Shown in pieces: positions 7,109 through 14,550 of a stretch of 35,147 bases of DNA; position 1 is the first letter of the stretch, and every line of letters begins with the position of its first letter. Under the pieces are notes generated by a model. It was not told where the DNA came from, made no database searches, and saw nothing but the letters and a program-made list of their open reading frames with translations. The stretch is from CAZDYP01 sp964509505 (lineage in GTDB: Bacteria > Chloroflexota > Anaerolineae > JACRMK01): contig CAZDYP010000031.1 of assembly GCA_964509505.1 (NCBI GenBank), positions 1 to 35,147 on the forward strand, written 5' to 3'. A program made the position numbers and the translations under genes.

Positions 7109-8737
7109 TCAATTGTTCGGCACCTGCTGTGGTGCCATCACGAATGCCCATTCGTACATGAACAAGCCGATGAGTGACAATAGTCCTGCCAACGCTAACG
7201 CCAACGAAGAATCCTTGAACAATACTGCAATGATCAGCGGCACAACCAAGCCCCCCAGCACGCTTGTCCAATACCAAGTTTTGTAGCGTCCCTTCGTAAT
7301 CATGTGCGCGGCGGTCGCGGCGACTTGGCTGGCGTGTGGCACGGCAAACTCGCCGCCAAGCGTCAGCAATAGGTTGATGACGGCGCTGCCAATAAACCAC
7401 AGTAAAGCTCTGTTGGGCGGATCAAGCGCAACGCTCTGGAGTGTTGTGGCAACGGGCGCGCTCACTAACACGTAGGGTGATGGCACGAACAAATCAACAA
7501 TGAATAGACACGCTGCGCCTGCCATCAGTGCTTGCACGCACAAATGGAACGACAGCAGTGGACTTTGCCACAAGTCGCGTCCTTCAGCTTGCGCGAACAG
7601 GAACGCCGTGTAAACGGCGACGAGTATCGCCAATGGGATGCCCAGCGCGGCGCATAGCTGCACGGTTTCTTCAAACGCCATGAGGTGCGTGAGCAACAGC
7701 AAGCCCGCAACGAGGGAAAATGCAATCAGAATGAACGCGCCGCGCGTCAACCACGAACGCCATTGCGGGCGTATCAGCATGTAATAAAAGCGCGTGGGTT
7801 GGTCTAAGTCCCAAATGAGGAGACCTGTGGTGATGCCAGTGAAAATAAGCGAGAGGAGTAGGGGCAGTGTAGTGCTGAGTGTAGGTTGTGGAGGCTCGAA
7901 ACGAAACAACAATGACAACGTAATAAGGATAAATATCCCCGCCCCAATCGCCTTCGTCACCAAATACGCTGGCACTTGCCAATGCCACGGCACGCGGTGC
8001 GGCACGTTGTAGGTTTCACGCGCGCCTGTCGCCGATTGCATGAGTGCGCCCGCCATCTTCACGTCGCTCGCTTGAATGGGGCCGCGCCAATCACTCTTCT
8101 CTACTGATGGCAACGTCGCCCACAACAGGCCATCGCTTTGCGCGAGCGTCGGCACGATAGCCGCTTCTTCCGCGTCAATGTAAAACAACTTCGGCTTCGT
8201 CGCTTGTTCGGGTTTACGCACGCGCACTTGTTGCGTGGAGATGGCGCGCGCGATTTCGCTGTTGGCATCGTTCAAGTCGCCTGCGACAATGGCATGAACG
8301 GGACAGACGATGACGCACGCGGGTTCGAGTCCAACTTCGGTGCGATGCGCGCAATAGTGACACTTCGCGGCGGTGTGCGAGTTGGGGTCAATATAAATCG
8401 CGTCGTAAGGACACGCCTGCATACACGCTTTGCAACCGATACAGACGTTGCCATTGAAATCCACGATGCCATCAGCGCGCTGAAACATCGCCGCCGTCGG
8501 ACAAATGGCGACGCACGGCGGATTGGCGCAATGGTTACAACGGGTGACCTGAAAATAGCGCCGTGTGTGAGGGAAGACACCTTTCTCGACGTACTTGACC
8601 CAGGTGCGATTGACGCCAAGGGGCACTTCATTTTCGGATTTGCACGCAGTCGTGCAGGCATGACAGCCAATGCACTTGCGGTTGTCAATGAGGAAGCCGT
8701 AGCTGGGCGTCTGGGGTGCGACTGGAAGATTGGACAT
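7109..8737 (-). CDS. Fused four-cluster ferredoxin / NrfD membrane anchor of a molybdoenzyme-type complex
   Basis: The protein (542 aa) joins a DmsB/PsrB-like electron-transfer domain to an NrfD/PsrC-like quinone-interacting anchor. Sixteen cysteines form four [4Fe-4S] sites: C22/25/28/32, C67/70/75/79, C99/102/105/109 and C126/129/141/145. From about residue 255 it has about eight membrane helices, starting HWQVPAYLVTKAIGAGIFILITL and including the NrfD-type WDLDQPTRFYYML. Such fusions move electrons between the quinone pool and a molybdopterin subunit. That subunit is absent here, since the upstream gene runs the other way. The torD-like gene downstream supports the molybdoenzyme link. A promoter is visible at 8771-8799. 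The domain architecture is certain; the substrate of the complex is unknown. Confidence 0.88.
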   Translation of the reverse strand: MSNLPVAPQTPSYGFLIDNRKCIGCHACTTACKSENEVPLGVNRTWVKYVEKGVFPHTRRYFQVTRCNHCANPPCVAICPTAAMFQRADGIVDFNGNVCIGCKACMQACPYDAIYIDPNSHTAAKCHYCAHRTEVGLEPACVIVCPVHAIVAGDLNDANSEIARAISTQQVRVRKPEQATKPKLFYIDAEEAAIVPTLAQSDGLLWATLPSVEKSDWRGPIQASDVKMAGALMQSATGARETYNVPHRVPWHWQVPAYLVTKAIGAGIFILITLSLLFRFEPPQPTLSTTLPLLLSLIFTGITTGLLIWDLDQPTRFYYMLIRPQWRSWLTRGAFILIAFSLVAGLLLLTHLMAFEETVQLCAALGIPLAILVAVYTAFLFAQAEGRDLWQSPLLSFHLCVQALMAGAACLFIVDLFVPSPYVLVSAPVATTLQSVALDPPNRALLWFIGSAVINLLLTLGGEFAVPHASQVAATAAHMITKGRYKTWYWTSVLGGLVVPLIIAVLFKDSSLALALAGLLSLIGLFMYEWAFVMAPQQVPNN

Positions 8738-8770
8738 GACGAACCTCGCGCGAGTTCTTGAAGCGCGGCT

Positions 8771-8799
8771 ATTTTACTGTAAGAAAGTTCTATGTTCAA
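8771..8799 (-). promoter_or_regulatory. Promoter of the ferredoxin/NrfD gene
   Basis: On the minus strand, TTGAAC (8794-8799) and TAAAAT (8771-8776) are separated by exactly 17 bases, with the ATG 34 bases further on. The -35 hexamer is supplied by the edge of the TTCAAGG repeat. Confidence 0.6.
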
Positions 8800-8880
8800 T
8801 GTTCAAGGTTCAAGGTTCTATGTTCAAGGTCCTTCGGGATTCTCTTCCAACCTTGAACTTTGAACCTTGAACTTTGAACT
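8789..8880. repeat. TTCAAGG heptamer array with inverted partner
   Basis: Forward units (GTTCTAT/GTTCAAT/GTTCAAGGTTCAAGG) at 8789-8827 are followed by the loop TCCTTCGGGATTCTCTTCC and then reverse units (AACCTTGAACTTTGAACC...) at 8850-8880. The arms are long imperfect complements. The same unit, without an inverted partner, occurs inside rsmG at 13020-13103. Confidence 0.88.
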
Positions 8881-8908
8881 TTTGCCGCCTACAAGTATCA
8901 TCGGCGCG

Positions 8909-10996
8909 ATGAATCTCTACCCTACCAGACCTCACAGGTTTGCAAAACCTGTGAGGTTTTCGCACAGTGCGCCCTTTCTGGTTTTTCTGCTGACCTTTGC
9001 GTTATATCTCCGCACGCTCGCACCCTCGGTGGTCGCGCTCTTCGACGACTCACTCGAATTTCAACTGGTTGGCTACAAGCTAGCCATCGCGCATCCCACA
9101 GGCTATCCGCTCTATACGCTGCTGCTGCATCTGACTTCGTGGTTGCCCGTCGGCGATGTTGCCTATCGCGCGAACCTGCTCTCGGCGTTGTGCGCGTCGT
9201 TAGCTGTGACCTTCGTGTATCTCACGACGGTGCGCCTCACCGATTCCATCGTCGCCGCGTGCGTCGCTGCGTTTGCGCTCGCCATTTCGCCTGTCTTCTG
9301 GTCGCAAGCGGTTATGACCGAAGTGTATGCGTTGCACGCGCTGGTGGTAGGAATGATTCTGTGGGTGTCAAGTGTCATGTGCCAAGCGTCAAGTGAGCGC
9401 GCAGCATGGCACGTGGCAAGTAGCAGGTGGACGCGTCGCGTGGCAAGTAGCGGGTGGACGCTCATGGCTTTTTTGTTAGGGCTTGGCTTGGCGCATCATC
9501 GCACCATCCTCCTGCTCGTCCCTGCATTGTGTGTTTATGTGTTGCTAGAATGGCTTACTCACCGCTCGTCATTCGCCACTCGCGATTGGCTATCCGCCAT
9601 TCGCTATCCGCTATCCGCTATTCGCCATTTGCCATACTACACGATCACTCGCCACTTGCCACTTGCGCTCTCTTTCCTCTTTCCACTTTCGCTCTACCTC
9701 TACCTCCCTTTGCGTGGTCACATTGGCTCGCTCGACGGCGCGTATCAAAACACCTTCACAGGTTTCTGGCGTTGGGTGATGGCGAGCGATTACGGCAACT
9801 TCATCACCGCCAATCCCTTCGAGGTGCATTACGACGCCGCGTTCTTCTGGAACTTATTCGCCAATCAATTCGGCTGGCTAGGTCTCTTGTTGAGCATTAT
9901 TGGCATAGTTGCTTTGCTTGCAACTCGCCATTCGCTATTCGCTATTCGCAATTTGCCATTCGCCGTTTTTCTCCTCGTCGCCTTCCTCACCCACCTCGTC
10001 TTCGTCCTCAGCTACAAAGTGCCTGATGTGCAGGTGTTTGCGCTGCCTGCGTTTATGTGCATGGCGATTGCGTTGGGCTGTGGGTGGGATGGGGTGTGGA
10101 GGGTTGCGCGCTCATCAATGGACGGGGGACGGGAGACGGGAGACGGGAGACGGGCAGCAGACGAGCGACCAGCGACGAGTGACCAGCAGCGAGTGACGAG
10201 CGACAGGCGACGAGTGATACTGTTTGTGATTTTACTTTGGAATTTTGTTTCTATCTTCCAAACATCATTCGCGCAAAATGATTTGAGCAACAAGACCGAC
10301 GTGCGTGATTATGGGCGCGACATGATGGCGCAACCGTTTCCGCCGAACTCGACGCTCATCGGTATCTTGGGCGAGATGACGCTGGTGCGCTATTTTCAAA
10401 CCACCGAGAACTTACAGCCAACACTCATCACAATTGCAGCGGACAAAGATGATGAGCGTTTGCAGACGATTGACCGCATTCTTCGACAAGCTCAGAATGC
10501 TACACCGTCAGCTCAGGTTGCTTCTTATGCAGTGTTCACAACACGAATGCTCGCGGGCTTATCGGAAAAGTACGCGCTCAGTGCGATGGGACCGTTGGTG
10601 CGCGTGTGGCAAGCGCCGCCGCTATCTGACTTGCCCGCCGACGCGCCGCGCGTGGGCAACATCAAGTATCGCGTGGAGAATGTGACATTGGCACAACCAC
10701 ATCGCGTGCGCGTGAACATCACCTGGGAGCCGACGATGCCCATCGCAGACGACTTGAAAATTTCCGCGCGTGTGTTGGCTGGAGACCGTGTCGTCGCCGC
10801 GCAAGACGATTGGCCCGTGCATAACGCTTATCACACACGCACGTGGCGCGCAGGCGCGGCGATTCACGATGTTTATGATGTGACGCTGCCGCGCGACACA
10901 CCCGCGCAAACCTATCGCGTGCTGCTCATTGTCTATCGTGCAGAGAATGGCGCGGAGGTCGGGCGCATCGAGGCGGGGATGGTGATGGTGCGCTAA
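8909..10996 (+). CDS. DUF2723 multi-pass membrane protein (predicted glycosyltransferase-like) with repeat-encoded inserts
   Basis: The N-terminal half shows the DUF2723 pattern: LRTLAPSVVALFDDSLEFQL, then AHPTGYPLYTLLLHL, then YRANLLSALCASLAV, all among membrane helices. The family is predicted to act as lipid-sugar-dependent glycosyltransferases with a GT-C-like fold, though most members are uncharacterised. I prefer the ATG at 8909 (695 aa) to a TTG at 8867 that lies in a repeat. The C-terminal 170 residues form a soluble domain with beta-strand character. Repeat-derived segments enter the frame at about 8929-8957, 9363-9460, 9577-9640, 9921-9965 and 10113-10216. All fall in hydrophilic stretches at the N-terminus or between helices. 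The frame stays open, so the protein may be functional. The MFS gene follows closely. Confidence 0.8.
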   Translation: MNLYPTRPHRFAKPVRFSHSAPFLVFLLTFALYLRTLAPSVVALFDDSLEFQLVGYKLAIAHPTGYPLYTLLLHLTSWLPVGDVAYRANLLSALCASLAVTFVYLTTVRLTDSIVAACVAAFALAISPVFWSQAVMTEVYALHALVVGMILWVSSVMCQASSERAAWHVASSRWTRRVASSGWTLMAFLLGLGLAHHRTILLLVPALCVYVLLEWLTHRSSFATRDWLSAIRYPLSAIRHLPYYTITRHLPLALSFLFPLSLYLYLPLRGHIGSLDGAYQNTFTGFWRWVMASDYGNFITANPFEVHYDAAFFWNLFANQFGWLGLLLSIIGIVALLATRHSLFAIRNLPFAVFLLVAFLTHLVFVLSYKVPDVQVFALPAFMCMAIALGCGWDGVWRVARSSMDGGRETGDGRRAADERPATSDQQRVTSDRRRVILFVILLWNFVSIFQTSFAQNDLSNKTDVRDYGRDMMAQPFPPNSTLIGILGEMTLVRYFQTTENLQPTLITIAADKDDERLQTIDRILRQAQNATPSAQVASYAVFTTRMLAGLSEKYALSAMGPLVRVWQAPPLSDLPADAPRVGNIKYRVENVTLAQPHRVRVNITWEPTMPIADDLKISARVLAGDRVVAAQDDWPVHNAYHTRTWRAGAAIHDVYDVTLPRDTPAQTYRVLLIVYRAENGAEVGRIEAGMVMVR
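8929..8957. repeat. CCTCACAGG palindrome, copy 2
   Basis: A 13-bp perfect stem (ACCTCACAGGTTT, 8929-8941, with AAACCTGTGAGGT, 8945-8957) and a 3-base loop lie just inside the DUF2723 frame, encoding PHRFAKPVR. Related copies are at 3371-3402 and 11001-11033. Confidence 0.85.
9363..9462. repeat. Heptamer-like repeat inside the DUF2723 gene, first block
   Basis: Degenerate units such as GTCAAGT, GGCAAGTAGC and GGTGGACGC repeat twice or more (GTGGCAAGTAGCAGGTGGACGC, then GTGGCAAGTAGCGGGTGGACGC). They are translated into a Ser/Arg/Trp-rich loop between two membrane helices. Confidence 0.7.
9577..9640. repeat. GCCATTC/GCTATCC heptamer array inside the DUF2723 gene, second block
   Basis: Units ATTCGCC, GCTATCC and GCTATTC run in tandem and are translated as Ser/Ala/Ile/Arg-rich residues before the next helix. 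The unit matches the arrays at 4984-5020, 9925-9965 and 13304-13336. Confidence 0.8.
9921..9965. repeat. GCTATTC heptamer array inside the DUF2723 gene, third block
   Basis: CGCCATTCGCTATTCGCTATTCGC-like tandem units lie in frame between two hydrophobic helices and encode RHSLFAIRNLPFA. Confidence 0.75.
10113..10216. repeat. GACGGGA heptamer array inside the DUF2723 gene, fourth block
   Basis: Four tandem GACGGGA-type units (10125-10155) are followed by degenerate GAGCGAC/CAGCGAC/GAGTGAC units. They encode a highly charged Arg/Asp/Ser segment of about 35 residues between membrane helices. Confidence 0.8.
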
Positions 10997-11000
10997 CGAC

Positions 11001-11033
11001 AGACCTCACAGGTTTTCAAAACCTGTGAGGTCT
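11001..11033. repeat. CCTCACAGG palindrome, copy 3
   Basis: A perfect 16-bp stem (AGACCTCACAGGTTTT, 11001-11016, with AAAACCTGTGAGGTCT, 11018-11033) with a single-base loop lies five bases after the DUF2723 stop codon. No T-run follows, but it may still weaken read-through into the MFS gene. Confidence 0.88.
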
Positions 11034-11060
11034 TCGATTACCAATTACCAATTACTCATC

Positions 11061-12344
11061 ATGCCACCCTCCCGCTCCCTCCTCCACCACCCCGACTTTC
11101 TGAAGCTATGGCTTGGGCAAGCCATCTCGGAATTCGGCACACGCATCACGCGCGACGGCTTGCCATTCGCCGCCGTCTATATGCTGGGCGCGACGCCGAC
11201 GCAAATGGGCTTGTTGTCGGCGGTCGCCGCTGCGCCTGTATTGCTCTTGAGCTTGCTCGCAGGCGTGTGGGTGGACCGCCTGCGTCGCCGGCCTGTGATG
11301 ATCGGCGCGGATGTGACGCGCGCGTTGTGGCTCACGACGATTCCGTTGGCGGCGCTGCTTGGGCAACTGCGCTTGGAGTTGTTGTTCGTCGTCGTCGCGC
11401 TCAATGGGGTGTTCACACTCTTTTTCGATGTCGCCGCGCAAGCCTATCTGCCGAGCTTGGTCGAGCGTGAGCAAATCGTCGAGGGCAACAGCAAACTTGG
11501 TCTCAGCGCCTCCACCGCCGAATTGTTGGGGCCGGGTCTCGCAGGCGTCTTGATTCAAACCATCACCGCGCCCATTGCCATCTGCTTCGACGCACTCTCG
11601 TTCCTCGTGTCGGCGGCGAGCGTGTGGCTGATTCGCAAGACCGAACCAGCGCCGCCCTCTCTCACCACCCAATCCCATCTGGGACGTGAGATCATAGAGG
11701 GCGTGCGGATGGCATCGGGCAATAGGTATCTGCGCGCGTTAGCAGGCAGCGCAGCCATACTCAGTTTTTTTGGCAACTTCATCGGCGCGCTCTACGCGCT
11801 CTACGTAGTGCGCGAGCTGGGCTTCGGCGCGGCGTGGCTGGGCTTGACCATCACAATGGGGGGACTCGGCTCGCTCATTGGCGCGTTGCTCGCCGCGCGC
11901 CTCGTGCGTCGTTTGGGCTTGGGCGCGACGTGCATCGGCATGGTGTGGGGCATGGGGGTGGGCGTTTGGTTCATCCCATTAGCCAGCGCCGCGCCCGATT
12001 CGCCGATGTTTGCGTTGATGTGTCTGATGATCTCGCAACTGTTTGGCGACGCAGCGCGCACGATTTACTTCATCAACGATGCGAGTCTGCGCCAGACCAT
12101 CACGCCCGACGCGCTGCTGGGGCGTGTGAACGCGGCGCTGCAACTGTTGACGGCAGGCGTGGCCCCGCTCGGCGCAATCATCGGCGGCGTGTTAGGCGAA
12201 CGCATTGGCATCGGCGCGACGCTTGCCCTTGCAGGTTGCGGCGCGTTCCTCGCGTCGCTGTGGCTCATCGCGTCGCCAATTCGCGCGTTGCGGGTGATGC
12301 CAAGGGTGGGGGCCGGAGGTCAGGAGACAGGGGACAAGGGATGA
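11061..12344 (+). CDS. MFS transporter (MFS_3 / enterobactin-exporter-like drug efflux type)
   Basis: The protein (427 aa from the ATG at 11061) is a 12-helix exporter-type permease. It opens with HHPDFLKLWLGQAISEFGTRIT and has the MFS loop 2-3 signature GVWVDRLRRRPVMI, both typical of the MFS_3 group that includes EntS and macrolide exporters. Further helices are evenly spaced to about residue 405. A longer start (GTG at 11025) would lie inside the palindrome and is less likely. The C-terminal tail (GAGGQETGDKG) is encoded by a short CAGGAGACAGGGGAC repeat, so the last residues may be repeat-derived. The substrate cannot be told from the sequence. Confidence 0.88.
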   Translation: MPPSRSLLHHPDFLKLWLGQAISEFGTRITRDGLPFAAVYMLGATPTQMGLLSAVAAAPVLLLSLLAGVWVDRLRRRPVMIGADVTRALWLTTIPLAALLGQLRLELLFVVVALNGVFTLFFDVAAQAYLPSLVEREQIVEGNSKLGLSASTAELLGPGLAGVLIQTITAPIAICFDALSFLVSAASVWLIRKTEPAPPSLTTQSHLGREIIEGVRMASGNRYLRALAGSAAILSFFGNFIGALYALYVVRELGFGAAWLGLTITMGGLGSLIGALLAARLVRRLGLGATCIGMVWGMGVGVWFIPLASAAPDSPMFALMCLMISQLFGDAARTIYFINDASLRQTITPDALLGRVNAALQLLTAGVAPLGAIIGGVLGERIGIGATLALAGCGAFLASLWLIASPIRALRVMPRVGAGGQETGDKG

Positions 12345-12510
12345 AGGTCACAGTCAACGGACGAGAACGGAAGATACGAGGGTAACGGAAGTGTGCCCTT
12401 CTCCGTTTCTTCCATTCCACTGCCAATGAATTTTGATTTTCAAAATCGGTAAAGCGCGGATGTTGTCCATCCCGCGCGAGCATTCCACACTAAAATCGGT
12501 AGAGCCCCAA
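12341..12510. other. Spacer between convergent MFS and rsmG genes, no gene seen
   Basis: The spacer contains two short near-copies of AAAATCGGTA(A/G)AG (around 12444 and 12492) and no convincing terminator or ORF. A 14-codon frame at 12341-12385 begins like ThiS but stops at once. Confidence 0.4.
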
Positions 12511-13293
12511 TTACTTCAAAGGTTTCTTCATCGGCACACCTTCGCGTCGGGGATAGGCGTCGTCGGTGCGTGAGATTTTTTCAATGATGACCAGATGACG
12601 CTTCTGTTCGATATCTGGCACATGCACCTGTTTGACAGCGTTGAGCGCACCCCCCAGTTTGGCGATGCCGTTCTTCGCCACATTCACCTCGCCCACAATC
12701 ATGTCACCCTTCCATGCGACGCAATAGCCGCCGATGCGCGCAAACGGCAGCATGTATTCAACCAATACATTGAGCTCCGCCACCGCACGCGCCACGACCA
12801 CATCGTATTGCTCGCGCTCGTTGGCATCACGCCCCAACATCTCCGCGCGTCCCCACACGACGCGCACCTTTTGCAGTCCAAGTTTGCCGACGATGTGTTC
12901 GAGAAACTCACACTTCTTCCGCGTCGCTTCCAGCAACGTGACCTGCCACTCAGGACACACGATTTTAAGGGGGAGGGAGGGGAAGCCTGCGCCTGCTCCT
13001 ATATCGAGTAATTGGTAATTGGAGGTTGGAGGTTGGAGGTTGGACTCGGAACTTTGAACCTTGAACTTTGAACCTTGAATGTCGAACCTTGAACTTTGAA
13101 CTAACGCAAAAAAGGAGAGCGAGTCGAGGAAATGTTTGCTGACAATCTCATCAGGCGTGGTAATGCTGGTGAGGTTGAACTTGGCGTTCCATGTCAGCAA
13201 TTCAGTTTGATAGATTTCAAACGCGCGCAGTTGCTCATCCGAAAGTTCAAGACCGAACACCCGCGCGCCTTCTGCTAGTAAATTCATCACCAT
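12511..13293 (-). CDS. rsmG: 16S rRNA (guanine527-N7)-methyltransferase RsmG with a repeat-encoded insert
   Basis: RsmG (GidB) methylates G527 of 16S rRNA using S-adenosylmethionine. The family blocks are present: LTWNAKFNLTSITTPDEIVSKHFLDSL, the SAM-binding LLDIGAGAGFPSLPLKI, then WGRAEML and VVARAVAEL. I start at the ATG at 13293 (260 aa; a second ATG lies two codons on); residues further upstream would come from a repeat. About 28 residues (66-94) between the HFLDSL block and the SAM loop are encoded by TTGAACC/GGAGGTT heptamer arrays and have no counterpart in typical RsmG. The frame is intact and the insert lies in a loop, so the enzyme may remain active. It follows the thiolase-like gene on the same strand. 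Confidence 0.93.
   Translation of the reverse strand: MVMNLLAEGARVFGLELSDEQLRAFEIYQTELLTWNAKFNLTSITTPDEIVSKHFLDSLSFFALVQSSRFDIQGSKFKVQSSESNLQPPTSNYQLLDIGAGAGFPSLPLKIVCPEWQVTLLEATRKKCEFLEHIVGKLGLQKVRVVWGRAEMLGRDANEREQYDVVVARAVAELNVLVEYMLPFARIGGYCVAWKGDMIVGEVNVAKNGIAKLGGALNAVKQVHVPDIEQKRHLVIIEKISRTDDAYPRREGVPMKKPLK
13009..13103. repeat. Heptamer arrays (TAATTGG, GAGGTTG, CTTGAAC) inside rsmG
   Basis: Three successive arrays occur: TAATTGG twice, GGAGGTT three times, and alternating CTTTGAAC/CTTGAAC units (13050-13103). All are translated in frame as a Gln/Ser/Phe/Lys-rich insert. The TTGAAC unit is the one found at 8789-8880. Confidence 0.9.
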
Positions 13294-13299
13294 CAATTT

Positions 13300-13388
13300 C
13301 GATTTGCGAATGGCGAATGGCGATTGGCGATTGGCCGCCTGCCACTTGCTACTTGCCACTTGCAATCTTCAATCTTTAGTCTTTAGCC
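13300..13388. repeat. Mixed heptamer arrays between rsmG and the thiolase-like gene
   Basis: Successive short arrays of GCGAATG/GCGATTG, CCACTTG/CTACTTG, CAATCTT and TAGTCTT fill the whole spacer. The first is the reverse complement of the GCCATTC unit seen elsewhere. Confidence 0.85.
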
Positions 13389-13389
13389 T

Positions 13390-14544
13390 TCAATCCCTCG
13401 CCAAAATCACCGTCCCCGCCGACGCGAGCGCCATACCCGTGCCATGCGCGAGGGCGATGCGCGCGTTGGCAACTTGGCGTTGTCCTTGCGCTTGGTAATC
13501 GTGTCGCAGCTGTCGCACCGCTTCGATGAGCGTGAACACACCATACATCCCCGAATGGGTGTAGGACAAACCGCCGCCGTTGGTGTTCATGGGAAAGTCT
13601 CCCCCCGGTGCGGTGCGCTGATTGGACACAAACGCGCCGCCCTCGCCCTTGTCGCAGAAGCCGAGATCTTCGAGGCTCATCAGACACATATACGTGAACG
13701 CATCATAAATCAGCGCAAGGTCAATGTCGTTGCGCGTTACGCCCGCCATCGCAAACGCGCGCTGCCCCGACACACGCGCCGCCCCCGATGTGAAATCGTC
13801 CATCTGACTGAGCATGAAATGTTCGGTGCGCTCGCCAAAGCCCAATACACGCACGGGATGTGTCGGCAAATCGCGCGCGCGCTCGTACGTCGTCAGCACA
13901 ATCGCGCCGCCCGCATCTGTCACCAAACAACAATCCAACAAGTTAAAGGGCCACGACACGATGCGACTGTTCAGCACGTCGTCAATCGTGATGGGGTCAC
14001 GATACAGCGCCTTCGGATTGAACGCCGCCCACTTGCGCGTGGCGACGGCAATCTCGGCGAGCTGCGCTTTGGTCGTGCCATAGATGGCTATATGCCGCGA
14101 GCAAGCCAACGCATACGTGCCGATCATCGCGGGGATGCCGAAGGGCGCTTCAAATTGTCCAACGAGGCTTTGCGGCGAGAAGGCGCGCGCAGGCGCGCCC
14201 ACACGCGAGCGTCCGCTTTCGCCGTGCGTGATGAGCGCGACATTGCACAAACCACCAACCAGCGCCGCCACCGCATGACCGACGTGAATTACAAACGATG
14301 CGCCGCCCACCATTGTGCCATCCATGTAGGTCGCATCAATACCAAGATACTCCGCCGTTTCGAGCGGCGACACGCCCGCCGTGAAAATGCCGTCCACATC
14401 GCGCGGCGTCAAGCCTGCTTCACGCAACGCATTCAATCCTGCTTCCGCGTGCAACTGCAGCGCAGACTTGTGCGGCACAATACCAATCTCATCTGATTCG
14501 GCAACGCCGACGATTGCTACTTTACCTGAAAGAGGGTGTGTCAT
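13390..14544 (-). CDS. Thiolase-superfamily protein (SCP2-thiolase/Ltp2-like) lacking the nucleophilic Cys
   Basis: The protein (384 aa) has the thiolase fold with the SCP2-thiolase layout: KVAIVGVAESDE at the start, GGLSYTHSGMYG late, and AHGTGMALASAGTVIL at the end. The N-terminal nucleophile site, normally ACASG, reads MVGGASFVIHVGHA (residues 78-91), so Cys is replaced by Gly. The same loss occurs in Ltp2-type aldolases, which cleave CoA-bound side chains instead of making acetyl-CoA and pair with a DUF35 partner. No DUF35 gene is near. A retro-aldolase or scaffold role is therefore more likely than classical thiolysis. It lies in a same-strand cluster with moxR and rsmG, which gives no metabolic clue. 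The fold is sure; the reaction is inferred. Confidence 0.8.
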   Translation of the reverse strand: MTHPLSGKVAIVGVAESDEIGIVPHKSALQLHAEAGLNALREAGLTPRDVDGIFTAGVSPLETAEYLGIDATYMDGTMVGGASFVIHVGHAVAALVGGLCNVALITHGESGRSRVGAPARAFSPQSLVGQFEAPFGIPAMIGTYALACSRHIAIYGTTKAQLAEIAVATRKWAAFNPKALYRDPITIDDVLNSRIVSWPFNLLDCCLVTDAGGAIVLTTYERARDLPTHPVRVLGFGERTEHFMLSQMDDFTSGAARVSGQRAFAMAGVTRNDIDLALIYDAFTYMCLMSLEDLGFCDKGEGGAFVSNQRTAPGGDFPMNTNGGGLSYTHSGMYGVFTLIEAVRQLRHDYQAQGQRQVANARIALAHGTGMALASAGTVILARD

Positions 14545-14550
14545 AAGGAA

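Noticed and set aside
8867..8908. Upstream TTG start for the DUF2723 protein
   Set aside because: The added residues come from the TTCAAGG repeat and no ribosome-binding site precedes them. The ATG at 8909 is preferred.
12341..12385. A 14-codon frame beginning MKVTVNGRERKIRG, like the start of ThiS
   Set aside because: It stops after 14 codons and no further ThiS-like sequence, including the C-terminal GG, follows in any frame. Its first bases overlap the repeat-derived MFS tail. It is too short to support a gene.
13444..14496. Long open frame (350 codons) on the plus strand opposite the thiolase-like gene
   Set aside because: The translation is Arg/His-rich with no recognisable domain. It is an antisense shadow of a well-supported gene in GC-biased DNA.
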